A DNA stretch of 64,000 nucleotides from Nonomuraea maritima (GTDB lineage: Bacteria > Actinomycetota > Actinomycetes > Streptosporangiales > Streptosporangiaceae), in assembly GCF_900100395.1 (NCBI RefSeq), contig NZ_FNFB01000004.1, positions 124,001 through 188,000 on the forward strand, read 5' to 3'. The position numbers were made by a program, and so were the translations under genes. Shown here in pieces: positions 40,759 through 49,451 of the stretch; positions within the stretch are counted from its first letter, which is position 1, and the number at the start of each line of letters is the position of its first letter. Below the pieces are notes generated by a model. It did not search any database. It had not been told where the DNA came from and saw nothing but the letters and a program-made list of their open reading frames with translations.

Positions 40759-41726
40759 GCGATTCCTTTCGTGAGAGTGTCCGCGATTTCGATGAGATCC
40801 CGCCCGGCCAGTTCTGGCAGGCAGCAACCGGCCAGCGTGCGGGCCGAGGCGAGCCACCCCTGCGGGATGGCCGCGTACCCGCCGCACGCGCCGGCGATGG
40901 CGCCGGTCAGCGCCGGGGCCGAGTCGGCCACCGGCGCGAGGCACGCCGCCGCCGGCACCGCCCGGGCCAGCTCGCCGCCGGCCGCCTCGGCCAGCGCGAG
41001 CGCCACGGGCACCGTCTGCGCGGCGCCCACGGCGTAGCTGTAGACGTGGTCCAGCACCTCGGCGTCGAGCGCGGGCACCGCGGCGAACGGGTCACCGGCC
41101 GCGCGGGCCGCCGACAACGCGGCGCGCGCGTTGTGCCCGATCGCCGTCTCGGGCGGCAGGACGGCGAGCGCCGCCTCGACCGCCCGGCCCACCTGCCCCG
41201 ACGCGACGGCCTCGGCGACCGCGGCGGCCATGGCCCGCGCGCCGAGCACGCCGTCGAGGGCGTTGGTCACCTGCGCGTCCTCGGTGGGGTCGCGCCCGGC
41301 GGCCCCGTACGCGACGGCCCGGACGGCGGCGGCGTCGTCGAAGTGGTGCGGGTTGTCGTGCCCGGACGCGGGCGGCTCGATGCCCTTGGCGAGGTTGTCC
41401 AGCGCGGTCGCCACCGAGATGCGTGCCCGGACGTCCGTCAGCTCGCCGAACGCCTCGGCGCGCGGGCGGTCGATGGTCAGCGCCGTCCACGCGAGCCACT
41501 CGGCGTCGTCGGACGGGCCGATCCGCAGCGGCGCGACGGGCTGGTTCAGCGCGAACGGCACCGGCAGCGTGGTGACGCGATGCTCCTCGGCGAACGCGTC
41601 GAGCTCGCGGTGGAGGCGGCGGCTCCAGGGCGCGTGCAGCGCCGAGCGGTGCCGGCCCGCGGGCCAGCCGACGGCGTCGCCGACGGCGAGACCCGCGAAG
41701 GCTCCCCTGATCCTGTCCCCCGACAT
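40755..41726 (-). CDS. ADP-ribosylglycohydrolase-family protein 2 (degenerate metal sites)
   Basis: A 323-residue ARH-fold protein. The start GAFAGLAVGDAVGWPAGRHR keeps the GDAVG element but has Gly where Glu is usual. The TDDT block is replaced by GPSDDAEWLAWTAL, and the last metal motif reads APVADSAPALTGAIAGACGG rather than DADT. Middle helix ALDGVLGARAMAAAVAEAVASG is typical. It may bind substrate differently, or act as a non-catalytic partner of the other paralogues. It begins eight bases after gene 1 and overlaps gene 3. Confidence 0.8.
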   Translation of the reverse strand: MSGDRIRGAFAGLAVGDAVGWPAGRHRSALHAPWSRRLHRELDAFAEEHRVTTLPVPFALNQPVAPLRIGPSDDAEWLAWTALTIDRPRAEAFGELTDVRARISVATALDNLAKGIEPPASGHDNPHHFDDAAAVRAVAYGAAGRDPTEDAQVTNALDGVLGARAMAAAVAEAVASGQVGRAVEAALAVLPPETAIGHNARAALSAARAAGDPFAAVPALDAEVLDHVYSYAVGAAQTVPVALALAEAAGGELARAVPAAACLAPVADSAPALTGAIAGACGGYAAIPQGWLASARTLAGCCLPELAGRDLIEIADTLTKGIA

Positions 41727-41734
41727 GATGCTTT

Positions 41735-42694
41735 CTACAGTCCTTCCGCCAGTTCGTCCGCTGTGTCCAGCACGTGTCTGCCCGCCACGACCGGCAGGCA
41801 CGTGCCCGTCACGGGCCCGATCGCGCCGGCCCAGCGAGCGGGAACTCCCGCCTCGCCGCGCGCGGCTCCGGCCACGGCCCCGGCGATGGCGCCGATCGTG
41901 TCGGCGTCGCGGCCCAGGCTCACGCCGAACGTCACGGACGCCTCGACGTCGCCGTCGCCCGCCAGGAACGCGGCCAGCGCCAGCGCGACGGCCTCGGGCG
42001 CGAGGTCGGTCCACGGGTAGTGCCGCACGACCACCGCCTCGTGCAGGGCCTCGACCGCGTCCGTGCCGTTCCGGTCGAGGCTTTCGCAGGCCCGCAGCAC
42101 GTTCCTGGCCGTCCATGAGTCGGCCGGGATCACCGACAGCGCGGCCTGCACCACGTCGCGCGGCCCGGCCCCTGCCATGGCGGCGGCCACCGCGGCGGCG
42201 ACCGCCCGGCCGCCGGCGATGCCCTCGCCGGACGCGCTGACCAGCCCGTCCTGCTCCACCAGCCGGGCTGCCTCCACCGGGTCGCCGGGACAGAAGATCC
42301 CGTACGGCGCGGCCCGCATGGCGAGCCCGTCGGACCAGCCGTGCTGGTGCGCGAGCCCGGTCAGCGGCGGCTCCAGGCCACGGCGCAGCGCCTCGACGGT
42401 GCCGCGTTCGGAGAACCCGGCGCCGCGCATCGGGACCTCCGCCCGCGGCACGACCTCGCGCCGGTACGCCTCCGCAACGTCGCGCGAGGTCAGCGCGTGC
42501 CCGTAGCGCACCAGCAGGGACGCGGCGAAGATCGCGTACTCGGTGTCGTCGGTGCCGCCGCCCTCGATCTCGGTGAGCCTGCCCCACCGGCGGCGGATCT
42601 CGGCGGGCGTCAGGTTCTCGGCCGGGGCGCCGAGGGCGTCGCCGGCCGCCAGGCCGAGCAGACACCCCCGAGCCCTGTCACGCATGTCGGTCAC
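41735..42694 (-). CDS. ADP-ribosylglycohydrolase-family protein 1 (canonical motifs)
   Basis: A 319-residue ARH/DraG-like enzyme. GCLLGLAAGDALGAPAENL at the N-terminus, GGGTDDTEYAIFAASLL in the second block and SLGRDADTIGAIAGAVAGA near residue 275 supply the full set of Asp ligands. Likely hydrolyses a ribosyl bond in the compound brought in by the linked transporter. I chose GTG 42694 because it overlaps the binding-protein stop as GTGA, as elsewhere in this operon; ATG 42685 is an alternative three codons on. Confidence 0.87.
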   Translation of the reverse strand: MTDMRDRARGCLLGLAAGDALGAPAENLTPAEIRRRWGRLTEIEGGGTDDTEYAIFAASLLVRYGHALTSRDVAEAYRREVVPRAEVPMRGAGFSERGTVEALRRGLEPPLTGLAHQHGWSDGLAMRAAPYGIFCPGDPVEAARLVEQDGLVSASGEGIAGGRAVAAAVAAAMAGAGPRDVVQAALSVIPADSWTARNVLRACESLDRNGTDAVEALHEAVVVRHYPWTDLAPEAVALALAAFLAGDGDVEASVTFGVSLGRDADTIGAIAGAVAGAARGEAGVPARWAGAIGPVTGTCLPVVAGRHVLDTADELAEGL

Positions 42695-44001
42695 CGGTGG
42701 TACCGCTCCAGCACCTGGTTGCCCTCCTCGACGAGCCGCTTCGCCGCGTCGTCGAGGGAGATCTTGTTCGCGTAGTACTCCTGCAGCACCGGCGTGGCGA
42801 CCTTCGAGCGCCACTCGTCGTAGCCGTTCACCTTCAGGAACGGCGCGACGACCAGGTTCTTCGCCGACGCGGTCGCGACGTCCCAGCCGTTCTCCTTCGT
42901 GGTGATCGCCGGGTCGCTCTCGGCCTTCTGCGAGGTCGGCAGGAGCCAGTCGCCCTTGGCGAGCTTGGCCTGGTTCTCGGCGTTCAGGAAGTACGCGATG
43001 AACTGCATCGCCTGGTCGGGGTGCTCGCTGTCCTGTGCGATCGACAGGGTCTGGGAGACCGCGCCCTGCTCCGCGGTGACGCCCTTCGGCGCGGGCAGCG
43101 TCACCCACTCGAACCCGTCCGGGGCCTGCTCGGTCACCTGCTGGCGCAGGTAGACGCCGGTCGGCAGCATCGCGAACTTGCCCTGGAAGAAGGCGGGCAG
43201 CGGGTCGGCGGTGCCCTGGCCGAGCGCGGCAGGGTCGGCGGACTTGTCCTTGTAGAGCTGGTCGTGGATGCGCTGGAGCACCTCACGCTCCTCCGGCCCG
43301 ACCTTGACGGTCGTGTTGCCGTCGGCGCCGGTCTGGAAGAACGTGCCGCCGAAGTTGAGCGCCAGGTTGAGGGTCCGGTTGACCGGCGACTTCATCGCCC
43401 AGGCCACGCCGTACGTGCCGTCCTTGGTCATCTTCTTGGCGGCCTCGGAGAACTCGTCCCAGGTCCACGGGTTGTCCGGGGTGGGCACGCGCACGCCGGA
43501 GGCGTCCAGCAGCTTCTTGTTGGCGATGATGACCTGCGACTCCTGCAGGAACGGCACGCCGTAGACGCCCTGCTCGCCCTCGCCGCCCATGAACGTGACG
43601 GTGTCCCAGGCGGCCTGCGGGATGTCGCTCTTCAGCTCCGCGGGCAGCTTGGCGGTGAGGTCGAGCAGGTAGCCGTCGGAGGCGAAACCCGCCAGGGCGG
43701 GCGAGTCGTTGTGGATGACGTCCGGTGCCGTGCCACCCGCGAACTGGGTGACGAGCTGGTCGTTGACGTTGTCCCAGCTGCCCTGGACGTAGGTGACCTG
43801 GATGTCCGGGTGGGACTTGTTCCACTCGGCCACGATCTCCTTGTTGGCGGCGACCGACTCCTTCTGCCAGGCCAGGCTGAGGAAGTCGAGCTTGACCGGC
43901 TGTCCGTCCCCGGACGGCGTCTCGCCGCCGCCCCCTCCCCCGCCGCACGCCGCGGCGAGCGTGACGATCGCCGCGACCGCCAGAGCGGATCTGATGCGCA
44001 T
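42691..44001 (-). CDS. Sugar ABC transporter substrate-binding lipoprotein
   Basis: A 436-residue extracellular solute-binding protein of family 1. Lipobox LAAAC (Cys about residue 19) is followed by a run of Gly. Mature landmarks: EIVAEWNKSHPDIQVTYVQGSWDNVNDQLVTQFAGGTAPDVIH, the AGF/LLDLT block, and NPWTWDEFSEAAKKMTKDG. It picks up the operon substrate outside the cell. Aromatic residues in the pocket suggest a carbohydrate or nucleoside-like ligand; the identity is unknown. Start: ATG 44001 with AGGAGG, nine bases after the permease. Confidence 0.88.
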   Translation of the reverse strand: MRIRSALAVAAIVTLAAACGGGGGGGETPSGDGQPVKLDFLSLAWQKESVAANKEIVAEWNKSHPDIQVTYVQGSWDNVNDQLVTQFAGGTAPDVIHNDSPALAGFASDGYLLDLTAKLPAELKSDIPQAAWDTVTFMGGEGEQGVYGVPFLQESQVIIANKKLLDASGVRVPTPDNPWTWDEFSEAAKKMTKDGTYGVAWAMKSPVNRTLNLALNFGGTFFQTGADGNTTVKVGPEEREVLQRIHDQLYKDKSADPAALGQGTADPLPAFFQGKFAMLPTGVYLRQQVTEQAPDGFEWVTLPAPKGVTAEQGAVSQTLSIAQDSEHPDQAMQFIAYFLNAENQAKLAKGDWLLPTSQKAESDPAITTKENGWDVATASAKNLVVAPFLKVNGYDEWRSKVATPVLQEYYANKISLDDAAKRLVEEGNQVLERYHR

Positions 44002-44010
44002 ACGAGCCTC

Positions 44011-44829
44011 CTAGCCCTTGACGGCGCCGGCCATCAGGCCGGACTTCAGGCGCCGCTGGATGATTGCGAAGAAGATCAGGCTCGGGATCGTCGCCATGAG
44101 CGACGCCGCGGCGAGCGGTCCGAGCCGGGCCACCCCCTCAGGGCCGGTGAACCTCACCAGCGTCAGCGGGAGTGTCATGACGTCGGGGTCCTGGAGGAAC
44201 ACGAGTGCGAACAGGAACTCGTTCCAGGACGAGATGAACGCGAACAGCAGGGTCGCGACCACGCCCGGCGCCAGCAGCGGGGCCACCACGCTGGCGATCG
44301 AGCGCAGCCGTCCCGCGCCGTCGACGGCCGCGGCCTCCTCCAGCTCGCGCGGGACGGCCCTGACGTACCCCTGCAGCATCCACAGCGCGAACGGCAGCGT
44401 GAACGTCACGTGCACGGCCACCAGGCCGGGCAGCGTGTTCACCAGCTCCAGGTCACGCATGATCAGGAAGAGCGGGATGACGATCAGGATGAACGGGAAC
44501 ACCTGGCTGACCAGCACCCACCCGACCGCGATCCGGCTCACCAGGCTGCGGTAGCGGGCCATCGCGTACGCCGCCGGCAGCGAGATCAGCACCGTGATCA
44601 GGCTGCTGGACAGCGCCACGACGAGGCTGCGCAGCGCGGCGCCCACGAGGTCCTGCTCGCCGAACGCGTCGGCGAAGTTGGCCAGCGTCGGCTCGCGGGG
44701 GATCCACGTCGGGCTCGTCAGCGCCATCTCCTGCGGCGTCTTCAGCGCCGTGGACAGCAGCCACAGCAGCGGGAACGCGAGAAAGACGACGTACGCGAAC
44801 AACGCGAGGTACGGCGGGACGCGCCTCAT
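44011..44829 (-). CDS. Sugar ABC transporter permease (MalG-like)
   Basis: A 272-residue, six-helix inner-membrane protein. The EAA loop reads RELEEAAAVDGAGRLRSIASVVAPLLAPG; the N-terminal PLLWLLSTALKTPQEM and C-terminal QRRLKSGLMAGAVKG are characteristic of the MalG/CUT1 type. It forms the channel with the preceding permease. Its ATG shares one base with the upstream stop (TGATG). No ATPase gene is in the operon; a shared MsiK-type ATPase elsewhere is the usual solution in actinobacteria. Confidence 0.9.
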   Translation of the reverse strand: MRRVPPYLALFAYVVFLAFPLLWLLSTALKTPQEMALTSPTWIPREPTLANFADAFGEQDLVGAALRSLVVALSSSLITVLISLPAAYAMARYRSLVSRIAVGWVLVSQVFPFILIVIPLFLIMRDLELVNTLPGLVAVHVTFTLPFALWMLQGYVRAVPRELEEAAAVDGAGRLRSIASVVAPLLAPGVVATLLFAFISSWNEFLFALVFLQDPDVMTLPLTLVRFTGPEGVARLGPLAAASLMATIPSLIFFAIIQRRLKSGLMAGAVKG

Positions 44830-45731
44830 CACCTGGCCTCCCTCATCTGGCGCCACAGGTAGAGCCCGAGCACCGCGAGCACGACGATCGCCATGGCGAG
44901 GCCGAGCATCGAGGCGTAACCGGCGGCCCGGTAGCGGAACGCCTCCTCGTAGGCGAACAGCATCGGCAGCCGCGTGCGGCCGCCGGGCCCGCCCTGCGTG
45001 AGCACGTAGACCAGGCCGAACTGGTTGAAGTTCCACACGAAGTCGAGTGAGGTGATCGCCACGATCACCGGGCGCAGCTGCGGCAGCGTGATGTTCCAGA
45101 ACCGCCGCCAGCGGCCCGCGCCGTCGACCTCGACCGCCTCGTACAGCTCCTTCGGGACGTTCTGCAGGCCGGCGAGCAGCACCACCGTGGTCTGCGGCAT
45201 GCCGGTCCAGACGCCCACGACGATGATGGCGGGCAGCGCGAGCGAGAAGTCGGCGAGCCAGTTCACGTCGGTGCCGAGCAGGTCGTTCAGGATGCCGGCG
45301 TCGGGGTGGTAGACGAGCTTCCACATCAGGCCGATGACCACCGGAGGCATCGCCCACGGCACCACGGCCAGCACCCGCGCCACGCTCCTGAAGCGCAGGT
45401 TCATGTTGAGCAGCAGCGCGAGGCCGAGCGCGGCCAGGAACTGCAGCGCGGTCACGGTGACCGACCAGATCGCGCCGATCTGGAACGACGACCAGAACTG
45501 CTCGTCGGCGAGCATCCTGGTGAAGTTCTCCAGGCCGACGAAGCTCGTCTGGTGGACGCGGGTGTTGCGGGCGTCGGTGAACGCCAGGCCGATGCCGTAC
45601 AGCAGCGGCCCCACGCTGAACAGCAGCACCGGCACCATGGCCGGAAGCATCAGCAGCCACATCTCGCGCCGCTGTCGCGACGTCTCACGCCGGCTCGCGC
45701 GCGGCGCCGGTTGTGTCACGGTCGCCGTCAC
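44829..45731 (-). CDS. Sugar ABC transporter permease (MalF-like)
   Basis: A 300-residue membrane protein with six helices after a basic N-terminal tail. Landmarks: LPAMVPVLLFSVGPLLYGIGLAFTD, FVGLENFTRML, and the EAA loop KELYEAVEVDGAGRWRRFWNITLPQL; GGPGGRTRLPMLFAYEEAFR near the C-terminus. CUT1-type partner of the MalG-like permease. The GTG start (45731) overlaps the LacI stop as GTGA, so transporter and regulator are translated together. Confidence 0.9.
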   Translation of the reverse strand: MTATVTQPAPRASRRETSRQRREMWLLMLPAMVPVLLFSVGPLLYGIGLAFTDARNTRVHQTSFVGLENFTRMLADEQFWSSFQIGAIWSVTVTALQFLAALGLALLLNMNLRFRSVARVLAVVPWAMPPVVIGLMWKLVYHPDAGILNDLLGTDVNWLADFSLALPAIIVVGVWTGMPQTTVVLLAGLQNVPKELYEAVEVDGAGRWRRFWNITLPQLRPVIVAITSLDFVWNFNQFGLVYVLTQGGPGGRTRLPMLFAYEEAFRYRAAGYASMLGLAMAIVVLAVLGLYLWRQMREAR

Positions 45732-46786
45732 ACCCCGCCCTCCTTCCTGTCGTACGGGCCGTCCGCCCGGTTCCCCGCCGTGGAGGCCCGCACCACGAGC
45801 CGGGGCGGGACGGTGACCAGCCGGGGCGCGCTGTCGTCGCCCCGCAGCCGCTGCAGGAGCAGCTCCGCGGCGGCCTTGCCGCGTTCGGCCGACCCCAGCG
45901 AGACGCTGGTCAGCGACGGCCACGAGGCGGCCGCGAGGTCGGTGTCGTCCATGCCGACCACCGCCACGTCGTCGGGCACCCGGCGGCCGGACGCGCGCAG
46001 CACGTCGAGCGCGCCGAGGGCGATCAGGTCGTTGGCGCACATGAGCGCGTCCACGTCGGGCACCCGGGCGAGCAGCTCGGCCACCGCTCTGGCGCCCTCC
46101 GCCCGGTAGAAGTCGCCGATCTGGACGAGGTCGTCGTCGTAGGGCAGGCCCAGCTCCTCCAGAGCCTCCCGGTAGGCCGCACCACGGGCCGCGCCCGGCA
46201 CGGTGTCGAGGGGGCCGTTGACCATGGCGATGCGGCGCCGGCCGAGCGCGTGGAGGTGGTCGACCGCGAGCCGGACGCCCGTGCGGGAGTCGGCGCGGAC
46301 GTTGTCGGCCCTGGTGCCCTCGGGGACCGAGCCGATGACGACGACGGGGGTTCTGGCGGCGGCCAGCGACTCCAGGTGGGCGTCGGTGACCCGCAGCGGG
46401 CTCATGATCAGCCCGTCCACGTAGCGCTCGCCGAGGCTGTGCAGGACGTCGATCTCGTCGGCGACGACGGCGTCGGTCGAGTGCAGGACGAGCCGGTACC
46501 CGGCCGCCTTCAGTACCGGCTGGATCTCGCGCAGCATGGCCAGGTAGGCGGGGTTGCCGATGTCGGCCATGGCGAAGGCGACCTGGTGGGTGCGGCGCGA
46601 CTTGAGCGAGCGCGCCACGGCGTTGCGCACGTAGCCGAGCTCCTCCGCCGCCGCCAGCACCTTGCGCTCGGTCTCCCGTCGGGTCGGCAGGCCGTTCAGC
46701 ACCCGCGAGACCGAGGCGATCGAGACGCCGGCGCGCTCGGCGATCGTGTTGATCGTGGGTCCGTCGCCCAAGGGGGTCCCTTCCAT
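45728..46786 (-). CDS. LacI-family regulator of the ADP-ribosyl operon
   Basis: A 352-residue LacI/GalR repressor. Helix-turn-helix TINTIAERAGVSIASVSRVLNG near residues 11-32, hinge ARSLKSRRTHQV, and a periplasmic-binding-like sensor domain ending with the MDDTDLAAASWPSLTSV block. It is the first gene of the nine-gene operon and probably represses it, responding to a ribosyl or sugar ligand. Start: ATG 46786 is the longest, but TTG 46771 has a much better ribosome site (GGAAGGGA) and would leave the whole helix-turn-helix intact. Two perfect operators lie just upstream. Confidence 0.9.
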   Translation of the reverse strand: MEGTPLGDGPTINTIAERAGVSIASVSRVLNGLPTRRETERKVLAAAEELGYVRNAVARSLKSRRTHQVAFAMADIGNPAYLAMLREIQPVLKAAGYRLVLHSTDAVVADEIDVLHSLGERYVDGLIMSPLRVTDAHLESLAAARTPVVVIGSVPEGTRADNVRADSRTGVRLAVDHLHALGRRRIAMVNGPLDTVPGAARGAAYREALEELGLPYDDDLVQIGDFYRAEGARAVAELLARVPDVDALMCANDLIALGALDVLRASGRRVPDDVAVVGMDDTDLAAASWPSLTSVSLGSAERGKAAAELLLQRLRGDDSAPRLVTVPPRLVVRASTAGNRADGPYDRKEGGV

Positions 46787-46792
46787 CGCTGC

Positions 46793-46806
46793 TGTAAACG
46801 TTTACA
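46793..46806 (-). promoter_or_regulatory. LacI operator 1
   Basis: TGTAAACGTTTACA, a perfect 14-bp palindrome with the central CG typical of LacI/GalR operators, lies six bases upstream of the first possible start codon of the lacI-type gene. Binding here should block transcription of the whole operon. Confidence 0.85.
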
Positions 46807-46818
46807 GGCAAGCCGTCT

Positions 46819-46830
46819 GTAAACGTTTAC
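46819..46830 (-). promoter_or_regulatory. LacI operator 2
   Basis: GTAAACGTTTAC, a second perfect palindrome of the same sequence, is centred 25 bp from operator 1, about two and a half helical turns. A further half-site (GTTTAC) follows at once. Paired sites suggest cooperative binding of two dimers on opposite faces of the helix. Confidence 0.8.
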
Positions 46831-46965
46831 GGGTTTACGGGTTGCGGCTATGAAACCTGCACGTAACCTGCCGGTCAAGTCACGATCGCGTAACGCGCGC
46901 TCGAAGGTCGGTGCCACCGGGGCTCGGACTCGGGTGTGCCCACAGCCGGAGCCCCGGGGCGCGGG

Positions 46966-48195
46966 TCAGTCCCTGGCGGGTTCCGGCTCGGGGGTGGGGG
47001 CCGTGCCGGTGGCATGGTGGTGGAGGGCGCGGACGGCCGGCACCCCGGTGAGGGCGACCACGGCGGCGAGGATCCCGGGAATGACGAGCGCGACCGGCAG
47101 CGACCACGACTCGGCCACGTAGCCGAGGACGGCGGGCCCGAGGAGCAGGCCGCTGTAGCCGAAGGCGGTCACCATGGCGAGCGCCCGCCCCACCGGGCCG
47201 CCCGCCGCGCCGACCGCGCTGAACAGGACCGGGATCACCGTGGCCAGCCCCACCCCGGCCAGCCCCCACCCGGTCCACGCGCACGCGACCCGCAGCGGCT
47301 CCCCCACCAGCGGCGACACCAGCACGAGGACGTACCCGGCGGTGGCCAGCGCCCCGGCCAGCCCGATCGTGCGCACGGAGCCGAGCCGCGCCCTGATCGT
47401 GTCGCCGAGCAGCCGGATGATCGTCATGGCCGCCGAGAAGATCGTGTACGCGAGCGGCGCGAGAGCCGGCCCGGTCTCCAGCACCCAGCGGGCGTGCAGC
47501 GCGGACCAGTCGATGGCCGCCCCCTCACTCAGGTGCCCCGCGAACGCCGCCACCCCGAGCAGCGCGATCAGCCCCCAGCGCAGCGACCCGCCGGACGCCG
47601 TCCCCGAACCGTCCGACGCGTGCCGCGGCGGGTCCGGCAGCAGCAGCCGCGCCGCGGGCACGTACAGGAACGGCACCACGACGGCAGCCGTGACCAGCAG
47701 CATCTGGGCGTCGAGGCCGGCGTGCAGGGCCGCGGAGGTGAGCCCGCCGCCGACCGCCCCGCCGAGGCTCCACGTGCCGTGGAAGGCGGAGATGATCGGA
47801 CGGCCGTAGCGGCGCTCGACCTCGACGGAGTGGGCGTTCATGGCGACCTCGGTGACGCCGAGCCCGAGCCCGAACAGCACCGCGAGCGCCACGAGGGCGC
47901 CGTACGAGGGCGCGAGCGCGGGGCCGAGCAGCACGAGGCCGGAGAAAGGCCCGCCGATCCAGCAGACCCGGCGGCTGGAGTACCGGTCGACCAGCGGCCC
48001 GGCCACGAGCATCGACACCAGCGCGCCGCCCGAGATCAGCAGCAGGACGCCGCTGAGCCGCGCGGGGCCGAGGTGGAGCCGTTCGTCCAGCGACGGCAGC
48101 CCCGCCGCCCACAGTCCCATGACGAATCCGGCGAGGAAGAAGAACCCGAAGACCGCGACACGGGCGCGCCTGGCTTCGGCGAGGCTTTTGTTCAC
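46966..48195 (-). CDS. MFS transporter
   Basis: A 409-residue major-facilitator protein with 12 predicted helices. The DRYSSRR loop after helix 2 matches the MFS signature G-x3-D-R-x-x-R-R. FGLGLGVTEVAMNAHSVEVERRYGRPIISAFHGTWSLGG resembles the YbjJ/FucP-like sugar and drug-export branch. Start: GTG 48195. It is divergent from a ROK regulator with only 23 bases between starts; the regulator probably controls it, which points to a sugar-related substrate. Confidence 0.87.
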   Translation of the reverse strand: MNKSLAEARRARVAVFGFFFLAGFVMGLWAAGLPSLDERLHLGPARLSGVLLLISGGALVSMLVAGPLVDRYSSRRVCWIGGPFSGLVLLGPALAPSYGALVALAVLFGLGLGVTEVAMNAHSVEVERRYGRPIISAFHGTWSLGGAVGGGLTSAALHAGLDAQMLLVTAAVVVPFLYVPAARLLLPDPPRHASDGSGTASGGSLRWGLIALLGVAAFAGHLSEGAAIDWSALHARWVLETGPALAPLAYTIFSAAMTIIRLLGDTIRARLGSVRTIGLAGALATAGYVLVLVSPLVGEPLRVACAWTGWGLAGVGLATVIPVLFSAVGAAGGPVGRALAMVTAFGYSGLLLGPAVLGYVAESWSLPVALVIPGILAAVVALTGVPAVRALHHHATGTAPTPEPEPARD

Positions 48196-48218
48196 ACCGA
48201 GAGCATAAACTGTGACCC

Positions 48219-49451
48219 ATGACGGGAGCTACCACGAGCGTCGAATTGCGGGCGCACAACCGGGTCAGGCTGCTGCGGGCGGTCCACGACTGCGGGGCGG
48301 GGCGTACGAGGTCGCAGCTCACCCGCGACCTGGGCCTCGCCCGCGGCACCGCGTCGGTGCTGGTCGCGGGGCTGGCCGAGGACGAGCTGCTGCACGAGGA
48401 GCCCGCCGCGGGCCGCGCGCGCGGACGTCCCACGCAGATCCCTGGTCCGCATCCGCGCGGCCCGGTGGCGCTCGCCGTGGACGTGCGGGAGGACGCCTGG
48501 GAGCTCGCCGAGTGCGAGCTGGGCGGCCGGACCACGGTGCTGGAGGTGGGTCCGCACGACGGGACTCCCGAGGGCGCGCTCGCGCCGCTGGGCGAGGCCG
48601 TTGCCGCGCACCGGCGCCGGCTCGGCCACCGGGTCGCCGGGGTGGGAGTGGCGCTGGCCGGTCCCGTCCGGCCAGGCGGCCTGGTGGACATCGGCCACCT
48701 CGGCTGGCGCTCGGTGGACGTCCCCCTGCTGCTCGGCCTGGGCCCGGGGACGCCGATCGCGGTGGGCAACGACACGGCGTTCGCGGCGCTGGCCGAGGCG
48801 CGGCGCGGCCGGTTGCGCGGCGTACGCGTCGGGCTGCACCTGCACGTGGACTTCGACGTCGGCGGCGTGCTGGTCGTGGACGGCCGACCGCTCCAGGGAG
48901 CGGGCGGCATGGGGGCCGAGTTCGGCCACATGCCGCTCGGCGGCGGCGACCGTCCGTGCGCGTGCGGCGCGGTGGGCTGCTGGGGGATGGACGTCGGCGC
49001 GAACGCCCTGCTGCGCCATGTCGGGCTCGCGTACGGCGGCGGCAGGGGCCGCGCGCAGGCCGAGCACGTGCTGGCGACCAGCGAGGAGGCGGTGGCCGCA
49101 GGGGCGCGGGCGCTCGGACGCGGCGTCGCGGCGCTGGTGAACGCGCACGATCCCGAGGTCGTGACGCTGTCTGGGCTCGGCGCGGAGCTGCGCGAGCGGG
49201 CCGGCGAGGCGCTCGTGGCGGCCTGCGAGCCGGGGCTCATGAGCATCCGCCGCGACCGTCCGCCCCTGATCGAGAGCTCGGCGCTGGGCTGGCGGGGGGC
49301 GCTGCTCGGCGCCATGGAGTCGGTCTTCGACGCCTTCCTCACGATCGAGGGACTCGAACTCTGGCGCAGGAACCGCGGTGACGGAGGCCCCGACACGCCC
49401 GAACGGCAAAATGTGACGAATTCCACCTTTGCGGAAGATAACTCGATATAA
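48219..49451 (+). CDS. ROK-family regulator or kinase-like protein
   Basis: A 410-residue ROK protein: N-terminal winged helix (LRAHNRVRLLRAVHDCGAGRTRSQLTRDLGLARGTASVLVAGL), then the sugar-kinase-like domain with GVGVALAGPVRPGGLV, VGNDTAFAALAEARRG, and the zinc-site motif GHMPLGGGDRPCACGAVGCWG. The typical ROK ATP-loop D-x-G-x-T is altered to AVDVREDAWEL, so it likely regulates rather than phosphorylates. Similar to XylR/NagC-type repressors. Divergent from the MFS gene. Confidence 0.85.
   Translation: MTGATTSVELRAHNRVRLLRAVHDCGAGRTRSQLTRDLGLARGTASVLVAGLAEDELLHEEPAAGRARGRPTQIPGPHPRGPVALAVDVREDAWELAECELGGRTTVLEVGPHDGTPEGALAPLGEAVAAHRRRLGHRVAGVGVALAGPVRPGGLVDIGHLGWRSVDVPLLLGLGPGTPIAVGNDTAFAALAEARRGRLRGVRVGLHLHVDFDVGGVLVVDGRPLQGAGGMGAEFGHMPLGGGDRPCACGAVGCWGMDVGANALLRHVGLAYGGGRGRAQAEHVLATSEEAVAAGARALGRGVAALVNAHDPEVVTLSGLGAELRERAGEALVAACEPGLMSIRRDRPPLIESSALGWRGALLGAMESVFDAFLTIEGLELWRRNRGDGGPDTPERQNVTNSTFAEDNSI

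Noticed and set aside
38285..42694. The four ARH genes as one long gene broken by frameshifts
   Set aside because: Each has its own start, GDALG-type opening and C-terminal metal-site region, and the short overlaps are normal coupled junctions.
46919..46960. GGGGCTC/GAGCCCC inverted repeat between the LacI operators and the MFS gene as a further operator
   Set aside because: It lies downstream of the MFS stop and is better explained as that gene's weak terminator.
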